Below are positions 22,431 to 34,243 of a stretch of 64,000 nucleotides of DNA, piece after piece. A program made the translations under genes and the position numbers. The number at the start of each line of letters is the position of its first letter. Position 1 is the first letter of the stretch. Under the pieces are notes generated by a model. That model saw nothing but the letters and a program-made list of their open reading frames with translations, was not told the origin of the DNA and ran no database searches. The stretch spans positions 20,825,057-20,889,056 of the forward strand of contig CM017556.1 in NCBI GenBank assembly GCA_007844125.1, read 5' to 3'. The DNA comes from Sinonovacula constricta. Lineage: Eukaryota; Mollusca; Bivalvia; Cardiida; Solecurtidae.

Positions 22431-25360
22431 TAAATATTTTAATCGAGATAAAAAATCTCTTCAAGTAGTTATATAGCCCTACTGTTACTACACAGGTGTA
22501 ACATTCTTTTCATTCTTTCAAACAAGTTGTCTGTCTGTCTATCCATGGTATGACCATTCACCAACACAATTTTGTTTAAACTGAAACTTTTTCATACAGT
22601 TTAAAATTTATTTTTATCAAACTTCACAATTACCTTAATTGCCTTGAGAACCTGTGCACCAGCTTTCATTATTTCAGTCATTGATTCTTTCCAAGCAATT
22701 CTCAGGCATTGATATACAAATGAGACTTACAAACATGGGGCATGGTAGTGATTGTTTATAAGTCCTTAGAATGCAGTTTAATATATTCATATTTAAGATT
22801 CTCTTTCCTTTTGTTTCCAAATAACATGAATAGCGTTTCTTCTGCTTTTTCTTAATCATAGCTTTTCTTCTTGGCCTTTTCAGCTGTTGGTTTCATTGTT
22901 CTGTCTTTAGGGTCATTTTGTACAAGAATATTGATTGCTAGTCACTGATTGATTGAAAACAGCTAGAAAGTAAGCAATAATGTACCAGTTAGCATCCGAA
23001 TGGTGGAGCGCCACAGATCAAGAGCAGTTTCAACTTGAGAAAAATATATACAATTTAAATGTTGATTTTGCATATTATCTGTTTTGGTTTAAGTTAAGTT
23101 AAAAAGTGGTGTATTTGGTGTAATTTTTTATATATTAGATATGATCATTGTGTGAAGGAAAGAGTGGAACTGATTTGTTTATTTGATTACATTAGACCTG
23201 AGCATTTACTTGTTCAAGTGTTTTGTGGTTGTGTTTTTTTTTTTTTTTTTTCTTTTTCTTTTTTTTTAAAAAGGCTCCAGAAGCAGATGAAACCAAATAT
23301 AGTCAAGGTCCATACTAATGCTGGCAAACATATTATACCTTCTCTATTTCAGCTTTAAACTGTCTGTTGTTTAAATATAACTCTGAAAAATCTTTTTGTT
23401 GAGATAGATTTAGAATCAGTCAGTATTCTAGGAAGTGAAAATGATATTAAAGACATAAGTTAAATAGGAGAATCCTTGTTTTTTGCAAGTTGATAGCCAG
23501 AACCTTTTTTGTAGGTCTGTTAAATTTCTTACAAAATTTACCAGATATAGAGCATATGCACGATTTGTATAGTTTTATTATATAATGCATGTAAAGAGTA
23601 AATATATATTTTAGCAGTAAAAGTTTTAGTTGTCAATTTCAGCTCTTAATTTCAGGCACTTTTACCATTTTTATCTTTTAAATTATCTTTGGAGATGTTG
23701 TATTTTCCTTCTTGGAATTTGTGTAGTTACCTTTTATAGTAATTGCAAAGTGTCTGTTTAGGTATTAGAATATCTTAATCATCTAATAAAAGATGTCTAT
23801 AACTGGCAGATAGCTGGTTTATTGGTAATATAACAAAGATAGGTAACTCAGTAGCTGATTTAAGAATATCACATATGAGTTAACTCCCTTAACTTTGTAG
23901 GTAAATGCACCTAAGCTTTAAAAACAGTTTCTTTGTCAAAACTGTCCAATATAACCTTTGAATTTGAAATTTGTTCACTTTTAAATTTATGTATATGAAC
24001 TGATTACATTATTTGTAAAATGCAAAGTATTTTTAACTAAGAGTTTTGATTTAAAAGGTGTCATTTATGAAATGAAATCATTGGTCTTGATAAATTACAA
24101 GATAGTGGCTATTTTTATGAAAAGGATTGACTCAAGGCAATTGATATTTCTATTATATGTTTTATCTTGTACAATGAGACTGAAATCGAAGAACTATTTT
24201 AAAACTGAGCTTATGGAAGGGAGCGATAAGACAACCATTTAATGATGATGCTATGTGAATCCTAGGTTTGAACTTGGAATCGTCTGTACCTAGAGCTGAG
24301 AAGGTGTCTTTAGTAGTTCAGTGTTCATTAAAACAGCCACAAGGGACATTTACTCCTGGCTGTTTTAAATATAGTTGACAAATCCTAATAAAAGTTACTC
24401 TGCTTGCCCTTGTCATGCCACATTTTCTTAATAATCTGAAGTAATTCTTAGTATAACTGGGGCAGCTGTGACCAAGTGCTAGTGTTGCAAATTCGTAACT
24501 CCTCTGACAGTCTGGGGAAAAATGAATTAATGTTGGATGGTCTTCATGCTGAACTGCAATGTGTTTGTGGTTCTAGTCAGACATACTTGTATCACTGATA
24601 TATATCTAAAAACAAAGCAAACTTATTCGCAATCATCTTTCAACATTGTTATGCGCATATACCTTACAAAATTGCCAGAGACTACCAGCTTGGGACAGGC
24701 TGATCTAGGTTTACATTATTTACCTTAGCTTTATCAATATGTGCATAGCAGGCTAAGAGGTAAACAATTTGTCAAAGGAAGCTCTAAAGTGTGAATGAAC
24801 TTGCAGGTTATGTAAGTCAAGAGCACAGAATTTTTACAATTGCATACATTGATATGGTTGATTGATTCACATAGGAATAAGAAGCTATTTAAGATAATGT
24901 AATATGTGTAAGCTTTAGTGTATTATAGTATGACTGTGGAGATTTGGCATTTTGTTGGTAAATAGTTGTACAGGTGATTACAAAAAAATGCTTGTTTACC
25001 ACGACAGTCATGGTGTCTCAATTTATTTTCACTTAGGTTTTTATGTCATGTTTTATATGAATTGTATGCTGTGATATTAAAGGCAGAATTGTATTAGTAT
25101 TAGTTTCTATAATAGTTAAAGTCCCTGTAAGGCTAAATGATTGAGCAGATTTAAGGGTTTGCTGAATTTATTGATAAGGCCAAAACCGCTTATCATTGTA
25201 GAATTTACAAGCTTGACAACTTTAAACAATAAAAACTTTATCTATCTTGTTTGATTTGTTGAGTGCCTGTTCTTTGTTGGTTTTTTGCAAGCTTTCATGT
25301 ACATCTATTTTCATCATATGGATTCAATTGAGTACATAATTCATGCCCTGTCTGTAAATT
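22431..25360. other. AT-rich non-coding stretch
   Basis: No exon or recognisable element. A long T-run with C interruptions lies at about 23235-23270. Short frames are not protein-like. Confidence 0.4.
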
Positions 25361-26040
25361 CCATCCAGTTATTATTTGAGTATAGCTAATATTTGTATCC
25401 AGCTATTAGTTGCATCTTAATATTATACTGAAGGAAAAAAGTTTAGCAAGTTCAGAGAGGATTGACTCCTAGGGAACTTTGTGACCCATGTGGAAGATCG
25501 TCCGTTTTGCTGTGCACATACTGCACGGGATTTTTGTGAAAGTTACATTTTACGCTTACATAATGGTGTTATTTTAAAAAAAGGTGGAAATCAGGTTGTC
25601 AATCGATGGGCTCAATTGGTCAATACGGAAACGTTTTAGTCACATTGATTTATAGACGAAAACCAAAGTCATAAGAAACTTGCGAATTTTTTTCCTTCAG
25701 TATATTTTCATCAAACTATTACTTTTATCAAGCTATTTTTTGTGTCCAGCTTCAATTTAAAGCAAGCTAGTATAACTGCCTAGTTATTATTTGCATCCAG
25801 TTATAACTTGCATCCAATTTTATTTGTACTTAGTTATTATTTGAGTCAAACTATTATTTTTGTCCAGCCATAACCTTGCATCCAACTATTGTTTATACAT
25901 GCATATGCCCAGCTGTTATTTGCGAGATTCTTTATATCCGTCTATTAGTTTGTGTCCAACTATGCTATATGTCCAGCTATTATTTGCACCTAATTATTGT
26001 TTATCAACAGCTTTTAGTTGACTATAATTATTCTTTATGG
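25361..26040 (+). repeat. Degenerate minisatellite, ~20-30-bp unit, interrupted by a MITE
   Basis: Many irregular copies of a unit like TCCAGCTATTATTTGCA (for example near 25398, 25790, 25915 and 25970). The copies on both sides of the element at 25428-25700 belong to the same array, so the element inserted into it. Confidence 0.65.
25428..25700. mobile_element. Small TA-flanked inverted-repeat element (Tc1/mariner-type MITE)
   Basis: Left end CTGAAGGAAAAAAGTTTAGC (25428) and the reverse complement of the right end, CTGAAGGAAAAAAATTCGCA (ending 25700), form ~26-bp terminal inverted repeats including a following AAGTTxC. A TA dinucleotide flanks each side (25426-25427, 25701-25702), the target duplication of Tc1/mariner elements. 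The 273-bp inside is less AT-rich than its surroundings and has no transposase frame. Confidence 0.8.
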
Positions 26041-26164
26041 TCATCTTTTTTTTTGGTCTCCTGCTACTATTTTCATAGTAAGACTCCAGCCAAATATCTT
26101 GCAAGAACCACTGATGCACAGCCTTTTGGCCTATTGTCATATCCTGCCTACATTTTATTGTTTG

Positions 26165-26474
26165 TTTATTGGGTTTATCGTCCCACCAATAGTATTTCAG
26201 TTATCTGGAGACGGTGTCCACTTGAAGCAGATAAAGTGCTGCCTTCACTGTGTATAGCATGCCATGAACACCTGGCATGATACCACACCCAATCACATTA
26301 TCCTGACAACGGGCCAACCAGTCATGGAACTACGCTTATATTAGCTTGAGCATTAGCATGGGGGCTATACCACTACCATTTTTAATGACTTTGGTATGTC
26401 GCTGTCAGGGATCGAATCTGGGGCCTCCCGTACCAGGAGCCGACGCTCTACCATTTTCGCTACCAGGTCCGGTC
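26165..26474 (-). mobile_element. tRNA-derived SINE, family B, full length with target duplication
   Basis: Flanks ACATTTTATTGTTTG (26150-26164) and ACATTTTAATGTTTG (26475-26489) are a 15-bp target-site duplication with one mismatch. On the - strand it starts GACCGGACCTGGTAGCGAAA, a tRNA-like A box, with TACGGGAGGCCCC and a B box (GATTCGATCCC) following, then the long body and the 3' tail GACGATAAACCCAATAAA. Length 310 bp matches the + strand copy at 51469. Confidence 0.92.
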
Positions 26475-26569
26475 ACATTTTAATGTTTGTTCGATTTGTT
26501 TTTGAAAAACCTCACAGCGAACAATTATGAGCATTGTAGTGACATTGTAGTGACATCCACATTGAGTCT

Positions 26570-26640
26570 TTTACATGAACGGGACTCAAACGACTGCGGT
26601 GAGAGGCTAAGCAGTTAGAGATTATATGTGAACCATTTCG
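26570..26640 (-). repeat. SINE family C fragment
   Basis: CGGGACTCAAACGACTGCGG and GTGAGAGGCTAAG, read in reverse, match the tRNA-like head of the family C SINE at 56919. Confidence 0.45.
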
Positions 26641-29232
26641 TTTTATTTGGCAAACTTAACCTTGCTGCACTCATGCATATTTGAATGTTTCTGTAAATTG
26701 CTTAAAGTCTTTGCTATTTTTAGGTCTGTAAGACTCCTACGTTTTACAATTACATTGTCGAAAAACTTATGAGTGCCAGTTAATTGTTGTCATGCTGTAC
26801 AAATTATATAGCTGTAGTACTAAGGCTTCTATACATGTTTTGTTTTGCAATATCCATTTGATTTGACAACCTTTTGTGTACATATTTTTCAATGTTAACT
26901 TTCATTACTAAAGACTTTGTTGCCAGTTCTTCAAAAGAGTAAATATTCAGAGAAAGTTAGGTGTGAAACATATGGTTGTTCTGATATAATTTGTATATAT
27001 AGGAAAATTAGTTTGGTAATTAAGTTGAACATTATTTGCGTAAGATATTTGTTATCATGAGTTGATTGTTTGTGATTGGGAATAATAACATTTTCAATAT
27101 GGAAATGTAACTTTTTTATATTTTATAATATGTATATTCCCGTAGCAGTTCTTACTCTATAAACCTTAATTAGTATATGTCTTTTTTAATTGTAATGCCA
27201 AAGTATATAGAACTTTTTTTGTATGAACATATATCAATATATACTTGCATTTCTAACACCAAATTAGAATCAGAATAAATGAATTTAAATTACATAAATA
27301 CAATATTTAATAATTATAATACTAATGATAAATATGATACTTATACACTTAAAAGTATAAAATAATGTATTAATGTTAAATTAAATGACCACTTAGTTTT
27401 CTGTTTTTCCTATTAAAAGTAAGTAGTTTGCATAAGACTGTTGATTTAAGCATGCACTTATACTCTCTATTCTAGTGCAACTTATTTTTTGTCTTTGAAC
27501 AAACACTGTAAATTATTAGAAAAGCGACTGGGTTTGAAATCTAAATACTTCCTACTTCTTTGTTTAAACAATTGTTAAACCCATACCATGTCTCTTGAGT
27601 GAATATATAACCAATCATCTTCCTACATTCTAAATGCTACGGTGCCTCAACACTGCAGCAAAACATTCAGACTCTGATCAGACAGTTCTTACTGTGAGAT
27701 AAGCTGATTCTGGGTCTCCTGTATTTGACTAAATCTGCTTAAATCATACTGACATGTACAAAGTAGCAGGCTTAGAGTTAATGTCACTCATGTAGTGTTA
27801 TATACAAGATAGTGGCCATGTTCAGATTGGCATTGAAGAGGAACATGTCAAAGTGTGTGTGGGCTTAAAAACCTTTATTCCTGGTGCACATTTCTATTTG
27901 GAGGGGGTATAATTCATTGTATAGTAAATTGAAAGTAGTTTAAGATAAAATTATTTTAAAAAGAAAAGGTTGTTTGTTATACTGTTTGGCAAATAATCAC
28001 TGTTTTCTTAAAATTACGCTTTCTAATAATCGTTCTGTGTAAAAGTACTGTTTGTTTTTATTAAGGAACATATTGTAACATAAAATTAAATGCATTGATC
28101 TACAATTTATATATTTAAAAAAGAGAAATTGTGTTTAATTTTTAGAATTTTAAATGCAAAGGAGCCACTTTAAGATGCATGTGTGATAAAATCAATCTAA
28201 CTTTTCTTTAATTATTATTGACATTACTCTAATTGCACACTTTAAGAAAGTATATACAGATGTATTAAATGTAAAAGAAACAACATTAGTAATCTGTGCA
28301 TTGTGTGAACATAAAAAAAAGTGTTTTTTTTCCTTCTTCATATAAATTGGAATAAACATGCTAATTATATGCAATAAGGTTGAATGGGAAAGTGATTGAA
28401 AATTGGCAATTGAAGGAAATGATCACTGAATGTGTTGTTTTTTAAAAGTGGATGTTCATGCTACTAGGTGTCATTGTATTAACTTCAGTGCATGGAATTA
28501 CATTTTCTGGAATTACAATAATACATGCCAAGATGTGACTTTTTAAAAGACGATAATCCTTCCAAGATCATTAAATGGGGTAAATATGTTTTTATTGATT
28601 AATAAAAGTCTGCATTCTATCTAAAAATAAGAATTTAGCATAAATAATATCTTTGTATATATGTCTATACAGAAAACTCATGTAATACTTGAAGTTGTCC
28701 TCATTGTATATATATATATTTTTTTTTTACTTTACCACTTAATATATATGTTGAACTGTTAAAGAAGTTATAATAAGAACTTACTGAGGCATCTTTCCAA
28801 TAAAAGAGAATGTTTTTTTATGAGAAATATACATTATGCTTCTATCATTAAAAATGTAACATTTCAAAGACCAGATAAACATGTGGACACAATGCTGAGG
28901 TCTGGCTATCATTGGTGGAGTAGACCACAGTCATATATCAGGGTAGAACCACTGACATTTACAAGTCATGCTGGGCATTCTCTAAGCATGTCTTAAGTAT
29001 AACCTTCTGTTCAAAGTATTGACACTGTACCTGAACTACTATTGCTGTAAAGTTTTAGTTTTTCTTTTTTAAAGCATTTGTAACTGCCAACCCTGCCAAC
29101 TAAAAGACTGACTGATACATGTAATAGTGGTCAAAACATCTCATGATGGCTGGGGTCCATATCTGTCAATGTTCTTTATTTCAATCTCCAGTCATTATTT
29201 AGACTTGTTAATACTGAAGAAGCTGTTTTGTT
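26641..29232. other. AT-rich non-coding stretch
   Basis: Extremely AT-rich; no exon, inverted repeat or known SINE was seen. Confidence 0.45.
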
Positions 29233-29535
29233 TGCTTGTTTATTGTAAATTGTCCCATAAATAGTATTTCAGTTATCTGGAGATGATGTCCCATTTAAAC
29301 AGATATAGTGCTGCCCTCATTGTGTATAGCATGCCTATAAACACCTAGCATGATACCACACCCAGTGACATTATCATGAGACCAGGCCAATGAGTCGTGG
29401 AACTACCTTTTTTGTTTGCAAAGGGACCATACCATTACCAATTTAACGACTTTGGTATGTCCCGATCCGGATTTAAACCATGAGGCCTCTCATGCCTGGA
29501 GACAACACTCTACAGACTGTGCTACCATGGTCCAG
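29233..29535 (-). mobile_element. SINE family B, diverged copy
   Basis: Same order as the 26165 copy: tail with AGTATTTCAGTTATCTGGAG, then GTGCTGCCCTCATTGTGTATAG, ACACCCAGTGACATTATC, ACGACTTTGGTATGTCC, a decayed B box (ATTTAAACC) and CTCTACAGACTGTGCTACCA for the A box. Older than the other copies. Confidence 0.8.
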
Positions 29536-29892
29536 TGCAGTGTTTAGTATTAAGTCATTGTATCATGGAAACAAACATTGGATACTGGTTTCAACAATAA
29601 ACCTTCAGGATGGAGTAGTGGTATATTTACACTAGCAGTCATAAAGTCATTGTCATGATATATGGTGTCATTGTTTCTGTATAGACAACCTCAGTGATTG
29701 TTTTACATCTTTTACCATGATAAACTGGAAGTAATATACCATATGTACTATCTAGTTTGTCTACTCGTTTCTCAAAAAAGATACTTTGATCTCTTTAAGC
29801 ATTATTCTTCCATATGGTTGTATACAAATAATTGTCACTACCATCCTCCTCATGGCCATATTTTCCATTTTTTGTCATTTTTCTTAGTTAGA

Positions 29893-30012
29893 AATGATGA
29901 CGGTGATGATACTGATGGTGATGGTGGTGCTGATGGTAATAGTGATAATGATGGTGATGATGATGGTGATGATGATTGTTGTGGTAATGATGGTGAGGAG
30001 GAGGAGGATTTG
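29893..30012 (+). repeat. GAT/GGT trinucleotide microsatellite
   Basis: Irregular (GATGGT)-type triplets ending in GAGGAGGAGGAGG. It yields an Asp/Gly-rich frame on one strand and His/Tyr-rich on the other; both are by-products. Confidence 0.9.
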
Positions 30013-30270
30013 TGACTATGATGGTATCATTGAAATTGATGAGATAATTGTAAGAAATGGCATAAACAATCATGCCCATAGTCTTGACATGTCCAGACTT
30101 AAGGCCATTGAATACCTAGCACTAATCATGTGGGCAAACATGGACTCTGTACACAAAGAAAGTTGATCATATATGTTGATCCAGCCCTAAAGTACATATG
30201 GGATTGCTATATACACACATACTCATATATGCATTTATATACACATTCTCCCACTCACTATATCATATAT

Positions 30271-30410
30271 GTAGCCGGGCAATAGGGAGGGAATGTGTAA
30301 GCAGTCCTGTTAGCCTAGTCAGTAGATCATTTGCCATGTTATCCAAAGGTCCTGGGTTTGAGTTCTGACTTGGCTGCATATTTTTCTTTCTATGCTACAA
30401 TGGCGCCTAA
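30271..30410 (+). mobile_element. tRNA-like element with inverted ends (family D), copy 1
   Basis: A tRNA-like body (GTTAGCCTAGTCAGTAGATC as A box, GTCCTGGGTTTGAGTTCTGA as B box) is bracketed by GTAGC..GCAATAGGGAGGG on the left and TTTTTCTTTCTATGCTAC on the right, which are roughly inverted. It is a diverged relative of copy 2, 247 bp downstream. Confidence 0.6.
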
Positions 30411-30517
30411 TGTAATTACCTGCAATCGTTATGTAATTGAGAAATGTTTTTGAGTTCCATGTAGAGTATAATGGTCTGTGGAAATTCGAGGATGTATTTC
30501 TAGTTGCCTGGGTGTAT

Positions 30518-30923
30518 GTAGCCTTGTGATAGGGAGAGAAAGTCTAAGCAACCTGGTAAGCTCAGTTGGAAGAGCAATGGCCCTGATAGCAAAGGGTGTC
30601 AGGTTCGAGTCCCAGACTGGCTGTACCGGCCGCAATAGCTCAGGTGGTAGAGCGTCGGCTTGCAGTTCGGGAGGTCGTGGGTTCGATCCCTGACTGGATC
30701 AAACCAAAGACTTTAAAGTTGGCAAAGTGGCTTCCCTCCTAACGCTCGGGGCTAAGGGGACAACATTACGCCTGACTCATCGGTGTCAGTATAATGGACT
30801 GGCCGGGTTTAGTCCCTGGGCACCTCATAAGTGTCCCTGTGCTATTATGATAGAAATGTCGTGCAGTATCAGCAAAAATGCCGGCTAATCCCCATCCCAG
30901 ACTGGCTGCACATTTTTCTCCCT
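30518..30923 (+). mobile_element. tRNA-like element with inverted ends (family D), copy 2, split by a SINE
   Basis: Left end GTGATAGGGAGAGAAA (30526 on) is the near-perfect inverse of the right end TTTTTCTCCCTATCAC (to 30923). Inside lie an A box (GTAAGCTCAGTTGGAAGAGC), an anticodon-arm-like middle and a B box (CAGGTTCGAGTCCCAGAC). The body is interrupted at 30623 by the SINE at 30624-30894, with TCCCAGACTGGCTG repeated on both sides. Confidence 0.75.
30624..30894 (+). mobile_element. tRNA-derived SINE, family A, full length, inserted in another element
   Basis: The exact 14-bp direct repeat TCCCAGACTGGCTG (30610-30623, 30895-30908) is its target duplication. The head CAATAGCTCAGGTGGTAGAG is an A box, GTGGGTTCGATCCCTGAC a B box. 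The body (CAAAGACTTTAAAGTTGG, CATTACGCCTGACTC, GTCCCTGGGCACCTCATAAG) and 3' end (AAAAATGCCGGCTAATCCCC) recur in the copy at 60499. No long poly-A tail. Confidence 0.92.
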
Positions 30924-31029
30924 ATCACATATACACATGTGCAATCCACTAACGTCCGTCATTAGAACTGAAATTCCCAGTTCAAACCCAAGGCTTTACC
31001 TGGTAGCACTATCTGTTTCATTTTGTTTT

Positions 31030-31215
31030 TGAAACACTTATAACAGTGGCTAATTATAGTTACTATTCTGTTGAAGACTACAGACAAATGTCTTGGTAGA
31101 ACCAATAGTGCACTGCAGGTCAGCTGGAGGCCCTTTCTACAATACAACTTTGGCCCCGAATAAAACTTGAACCCATGCAGTGAGAGGCTTACAAGTCAGA
31201 GGAATTACAAGTCAG
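31030..31215 (-). mobile_element. tRNA-derived SINE, family C
   Basis: Reverse reading gives CTTGTAAGCCTCTCACTGCA, a B-box-like GGGTTCAAGTTTTATTCGGG, then TCCAGCTGACCTGCAGTGCA and GGTTCTACCAAGACATTTG, the family C order seen at 34244, 37090 and 56919. Confidence 0.75.
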
Positions 31216-31229
31216 CAACTGTACCACTA

Positions 31230-31545
31230 TACCACAGATGCTGTTTAGGTAACACAAACTTTAAATTCTTGGCTCCAGGTATGGGAGGCTCTGGGTTCAA
31301 GCCCTGGCTGCCATTTAGCATTGTTGCTAATGGTAGTGGTATTATATCCCATGCTAATGCTCTATCAAATATGAAGTTAGTGTTGCAGTTGGTCATTCCA
31401 GATTTTTGATAATATTACTAAGCATGGTATCATGTCAGGTATTAACAACATTCTATTCACAGTGAGGGCAGCACTTTGTCTATTTTGAGTTGACACTTGT
31501 CTCCAGATAACTGAAAGATTATTGAAAGAACAATAAATCCATCAA
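31230..31545 (+). mobile_element. SINE family B, diverged copy
   Basis: CCAGGTATGGGAGGCTCTGG with B box GGGTTCAAGCCCTGG, then TATCCCATGCTAATGCT, ATGGTATCATGTCAGG, CACAGTGAGGGCAGCACTTTG, GTCTCCAGATAACTGAA and a tail AATAAATCCATCAAAC: all in family B order but decayed. Confidence 0.75.
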
Positions 31546-31631
31546 ACAAACAAACATCAATCCCAAGCCTAGTCCTACAATGTATCAATGACCTGTAAGA
31601 GGATGGGTATAGCTCAATGCTAATGCTTAGC

Positions 31632-31949
31632 TTAAAGGTGGTATCTAACAGATGTCTATATCAAATTCATACCTTACCACTGTCAGTGCAAATTACCAGG
31701 ATGAGATATAACATAATCTCAAAAGTGAGTTGTCACAAGGAATTCATAGATAAAAATAGCTATCTCTGCAGCGTGGCTCAGATAGGAAATACTTGTTTGT
31801 ACTATGGAAAGGGGGTTTATGTTTCACTGTTCACACTGACCTAGGGCATCAAAGAGCAGCATTTTGCATGACCTTTTCAGGTAACAACACCGTATTTGGT
31901 TATTTGAGAAAAAAATATCTAGGTCCAAACTGTCAAATACCACATTTAA
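31632..31949. mobile_element. TTAA-flanked MITE (piggyBac-like ends), copy 1
   Basis: TTAA at 31632-31635 followed by AGGTGGTATCTAACAG; at the other end the reverse complement reads ATGTGGTATTTGACAG before TTAA at 31946-31949. Interior motifs TCTGCAGCGTGGCTCAGATAG and TAGGGCATCAAAGAGCAGC match copy 2 at 36445. No transposase frame. Confidence 0.7.
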
Positions 31950-32169
31950 TACATCAATACCAATGGCTTTTTTTCATGTTATACCTCTAAAGGCAGCATG
32001 TCTGGCTCAAGTGAGCTTTAAACACAAGTAGACACACATAACAAGTACCCACATATAAACTCATGTTTACACAGACACAAATCAGTTGTGTCATTTTATG
32101 TCTAACCTGACTGAATTACATATTATTTGATATGGACAGGTAAAAAGTTACCGTAGTGGTCCTATTACA

Positions 32170-32645
32170 TGGGAAGTAAAAGTTACATCAAACCCAGCAG
32201 AGGAATGTTTGAAGGGGTATTTTAGATTGATAGTGCCCATTGAATGGTCAATCAGTTGGTCTGTCAGTTTGTCAGTCTGTCTGTCCCCAAAAAGGAATTT
32301 TGAATTTAACATAAAAATGTCATAAATGACATATTTTGACCAATTTTCAAACATGTTTGCCCTGTATGAAAAAGCTTTGTTGTGATGTTTGGGTCTAATG
32401 GGTAAAGGTCAAGGTCACTCATACTTTTTTTTTTCTGAATAACTTTTGTCATAAGAGACATATCTTAAGATAAAGCTTTGGTGTGCTCTTTGAGTATGAA
32501 ATCTTCATCAATGATACTTACAATAGATTTGCAAAATACTTCAACATTTGGCTTAATCTTAAGTGGTATATTTTTACCAGATATGGAACATTTATCGAAA
32601 ATATTGCATGGGCACAATTTTGGTCACTAAAGCAACAACCAGCTT
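32170..32645 (+). repeat. Decayed relic, possibly of a Helitron-like tandem-repeat element
   Basis: A TCAGTxTGTCAGTCTGTCTG microsatellite is followed by about 100-bp repeats (AAGCTTTGTTGTGATGTTTG at 32371; AAGCTTTGGTGTGCTCTTTG at about 32474) with GGTCAAGGTCACTCATACT between. The layout (microsatellite then tandem units) resembles the clear element at 46447 but the sequence is different. Confidence 0.45.
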
Positions 32646-32654
32646 TAACTGATG

Positions 32655-32830
32655 AATGAAGAAACTAGACAATTGTCTGGGTAGTACCATTAGTCCCTTG
32701 CAGTTCAGCTTAAAACTTCACCACATCTCAGTCCAACCAGGACTCAAACCCACATGGTGAGGGGCTATGGTGTCAGAAGACTTATAAGTTAGTTAGTTAG
32801 TGCTTTATGCACTAGGCCAGCGGCACCCAT
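32655..32830 (-). mobile_element. SINE family C, diverged
   Basis: In reverse, GACACCATAGCCCCTCACCA, a B-box-like GGGTTTGAGTCCTGGTTGG, and CTACCCAGACAATTGTC appear in family C order. Confidence 0.65.
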
Positions 32831-33115
32831 ATCTTATTTTAATATAAACAGACAGCCAAATATAAACTTTTATTTATCTTTATTATTCTATCATTTGAAC
32901 CAAAGAGTTGCAAATACAACAGTTAACATGGTTTATTCCATAGCTGGCAATCAATGTAAAGCAATTTGTGATTAAAGTTCCATACGTGGTTATACTATAT
33001 ACATGTAAATCCTGCTACTATATTTATGTAGTTGGTAAATGTCATGCTGATATTATAACACTCAGGCAATAAACTTGATCATTATCATTGCATCATACTA
33101 ACCTTTTATGAATTA

Positions 33116-33310
33116 ACAATTCAAGCTTGATACTCACTGCATTGGTTCAAGTGCTGGTAGGTGAGAACTTTCATTTGAGGAGGTTTACCAGCTCACCTGC
33201 AGTGAGCCAGTGGTTCTACCCAGACATACAACTGGAGTCTAATTCCTCCACCAATAATTAGCTGGAAGTTGCCAATATGACCACAACTGTGCCAGTGCCA
33301 TGTAATGAGA
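33116..33310 (+). mobile_element. SINE family C, 5'-truncated
   Basis: B-box-like GGTTCAAGTGCTGG, then TTCATTTGAGGAGGTTTACC, CCAGTGGTTCTACCCAGACA, CACCAATAATTAGCTGGAAG and GCCAATATGACCACAACTGT; the A box is lost. Confidence 0.75.
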
Positions 33311-33517
33311 AAACAAACAAGAAAAGAAAGACAAAAAACAACAAAAAAAACAAGTTGGACAACCCATTCAATAAACTATTTATATGGGTTTTATGGGCTT
33401 GAAGACTAGCAATTTGTGAAATCTGATATTATCTTATATATGCATAACCTAGTCTTTTGATGTTCATGGGTTCATATCCCAACGTCATTGATCTAAACCA
33501 AGTTGAAAAAGAACCCA

Positions 33518-33612
33518 CAACATTTACCCAGGCTAGGGTTTGAACCCATGACCTCCTGCTCTGGAAATCATGTGTTCTACCAACAGAGCTACCTGGCCAG
33601 ACAGCTTTGTGG
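33518..33612 (-). mobile_element. tRNA-like sequence (pseudogene or SINE head)
   Basis: The - strand reads GGCCAGGTAGCTCTGTTGG (A box region), then CCAGAGCAGGAGGTCATGGG and TTCAAACCCTAGCCTGG; CCAGG and CCTGG can pair as an acceptor stem and GGG..CCC as a T-arm. The D and anticodon arms fold poorly, so a working tRNA is unlikely. Confidence 0.6.
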
Positions 33613-34243
33613 AGGGCATATTTACAAGGCTGTTATCACTCACACACAAATTGCTTATCGCCGATTTTTTTCACCCTTTACCTACTTGTACATTTATAAT
33701 TATTCTTTGATATTATACCTCATTTGCTCTACTTCGGTCCATATACCTTTCTCAGTCCAATTATTAATTAATTATTTATATTTTTTTTAAAACTATATCC
33801 AAAAGCAACTGGACTTAATTTCTACAGACTCAGCAGGAAGTAGTTCAGACTATGATAAGAAATGTCCTGAAAGGAGCTACCTGATCTGGATCTACAATAT
33901 TTGCATAGATTAGCCGAGTCTTGCTTACCTGTTGAAGACTTAAAATCAAGTGCTTTTTTCAGTTTAATCTGATATGCTTTATCTAATTTCTCATAAAAAA
34001 GACAACCTACACTGTTGATACTGGTACAAAATACTCATTGGAATTGTCTCAGTATGACATCTTAATGCTAAGTTACTTGGAATGAAATAACCAGGCTTAG
34101 GCAAATAGCGTAGTTCCAGATCAGCAAGCACCTTAATACTTGCATGCTATGTTTTTATTGCTACCCTATGCATGAACTTCGATCAGAATCTGCACATCTG
34201 TGCATAGTCTACACAGTTAGCAAAAAATCTTGTATTATTTATT

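Noticed and set aside
29698..30015. Asp/Gly-rich protein frame
   Set aside because: Produced by the GAT/GGT microsatellite; the other strand gives an equally open His-rich frame.
30541..30700. Functional tRNA genes
   Set aside because: A and B boxes are good, but acceptor and anticodon arms do not fold properly and SINE bodies follow. The same applies to 33518-33612, 51469 and 56919.
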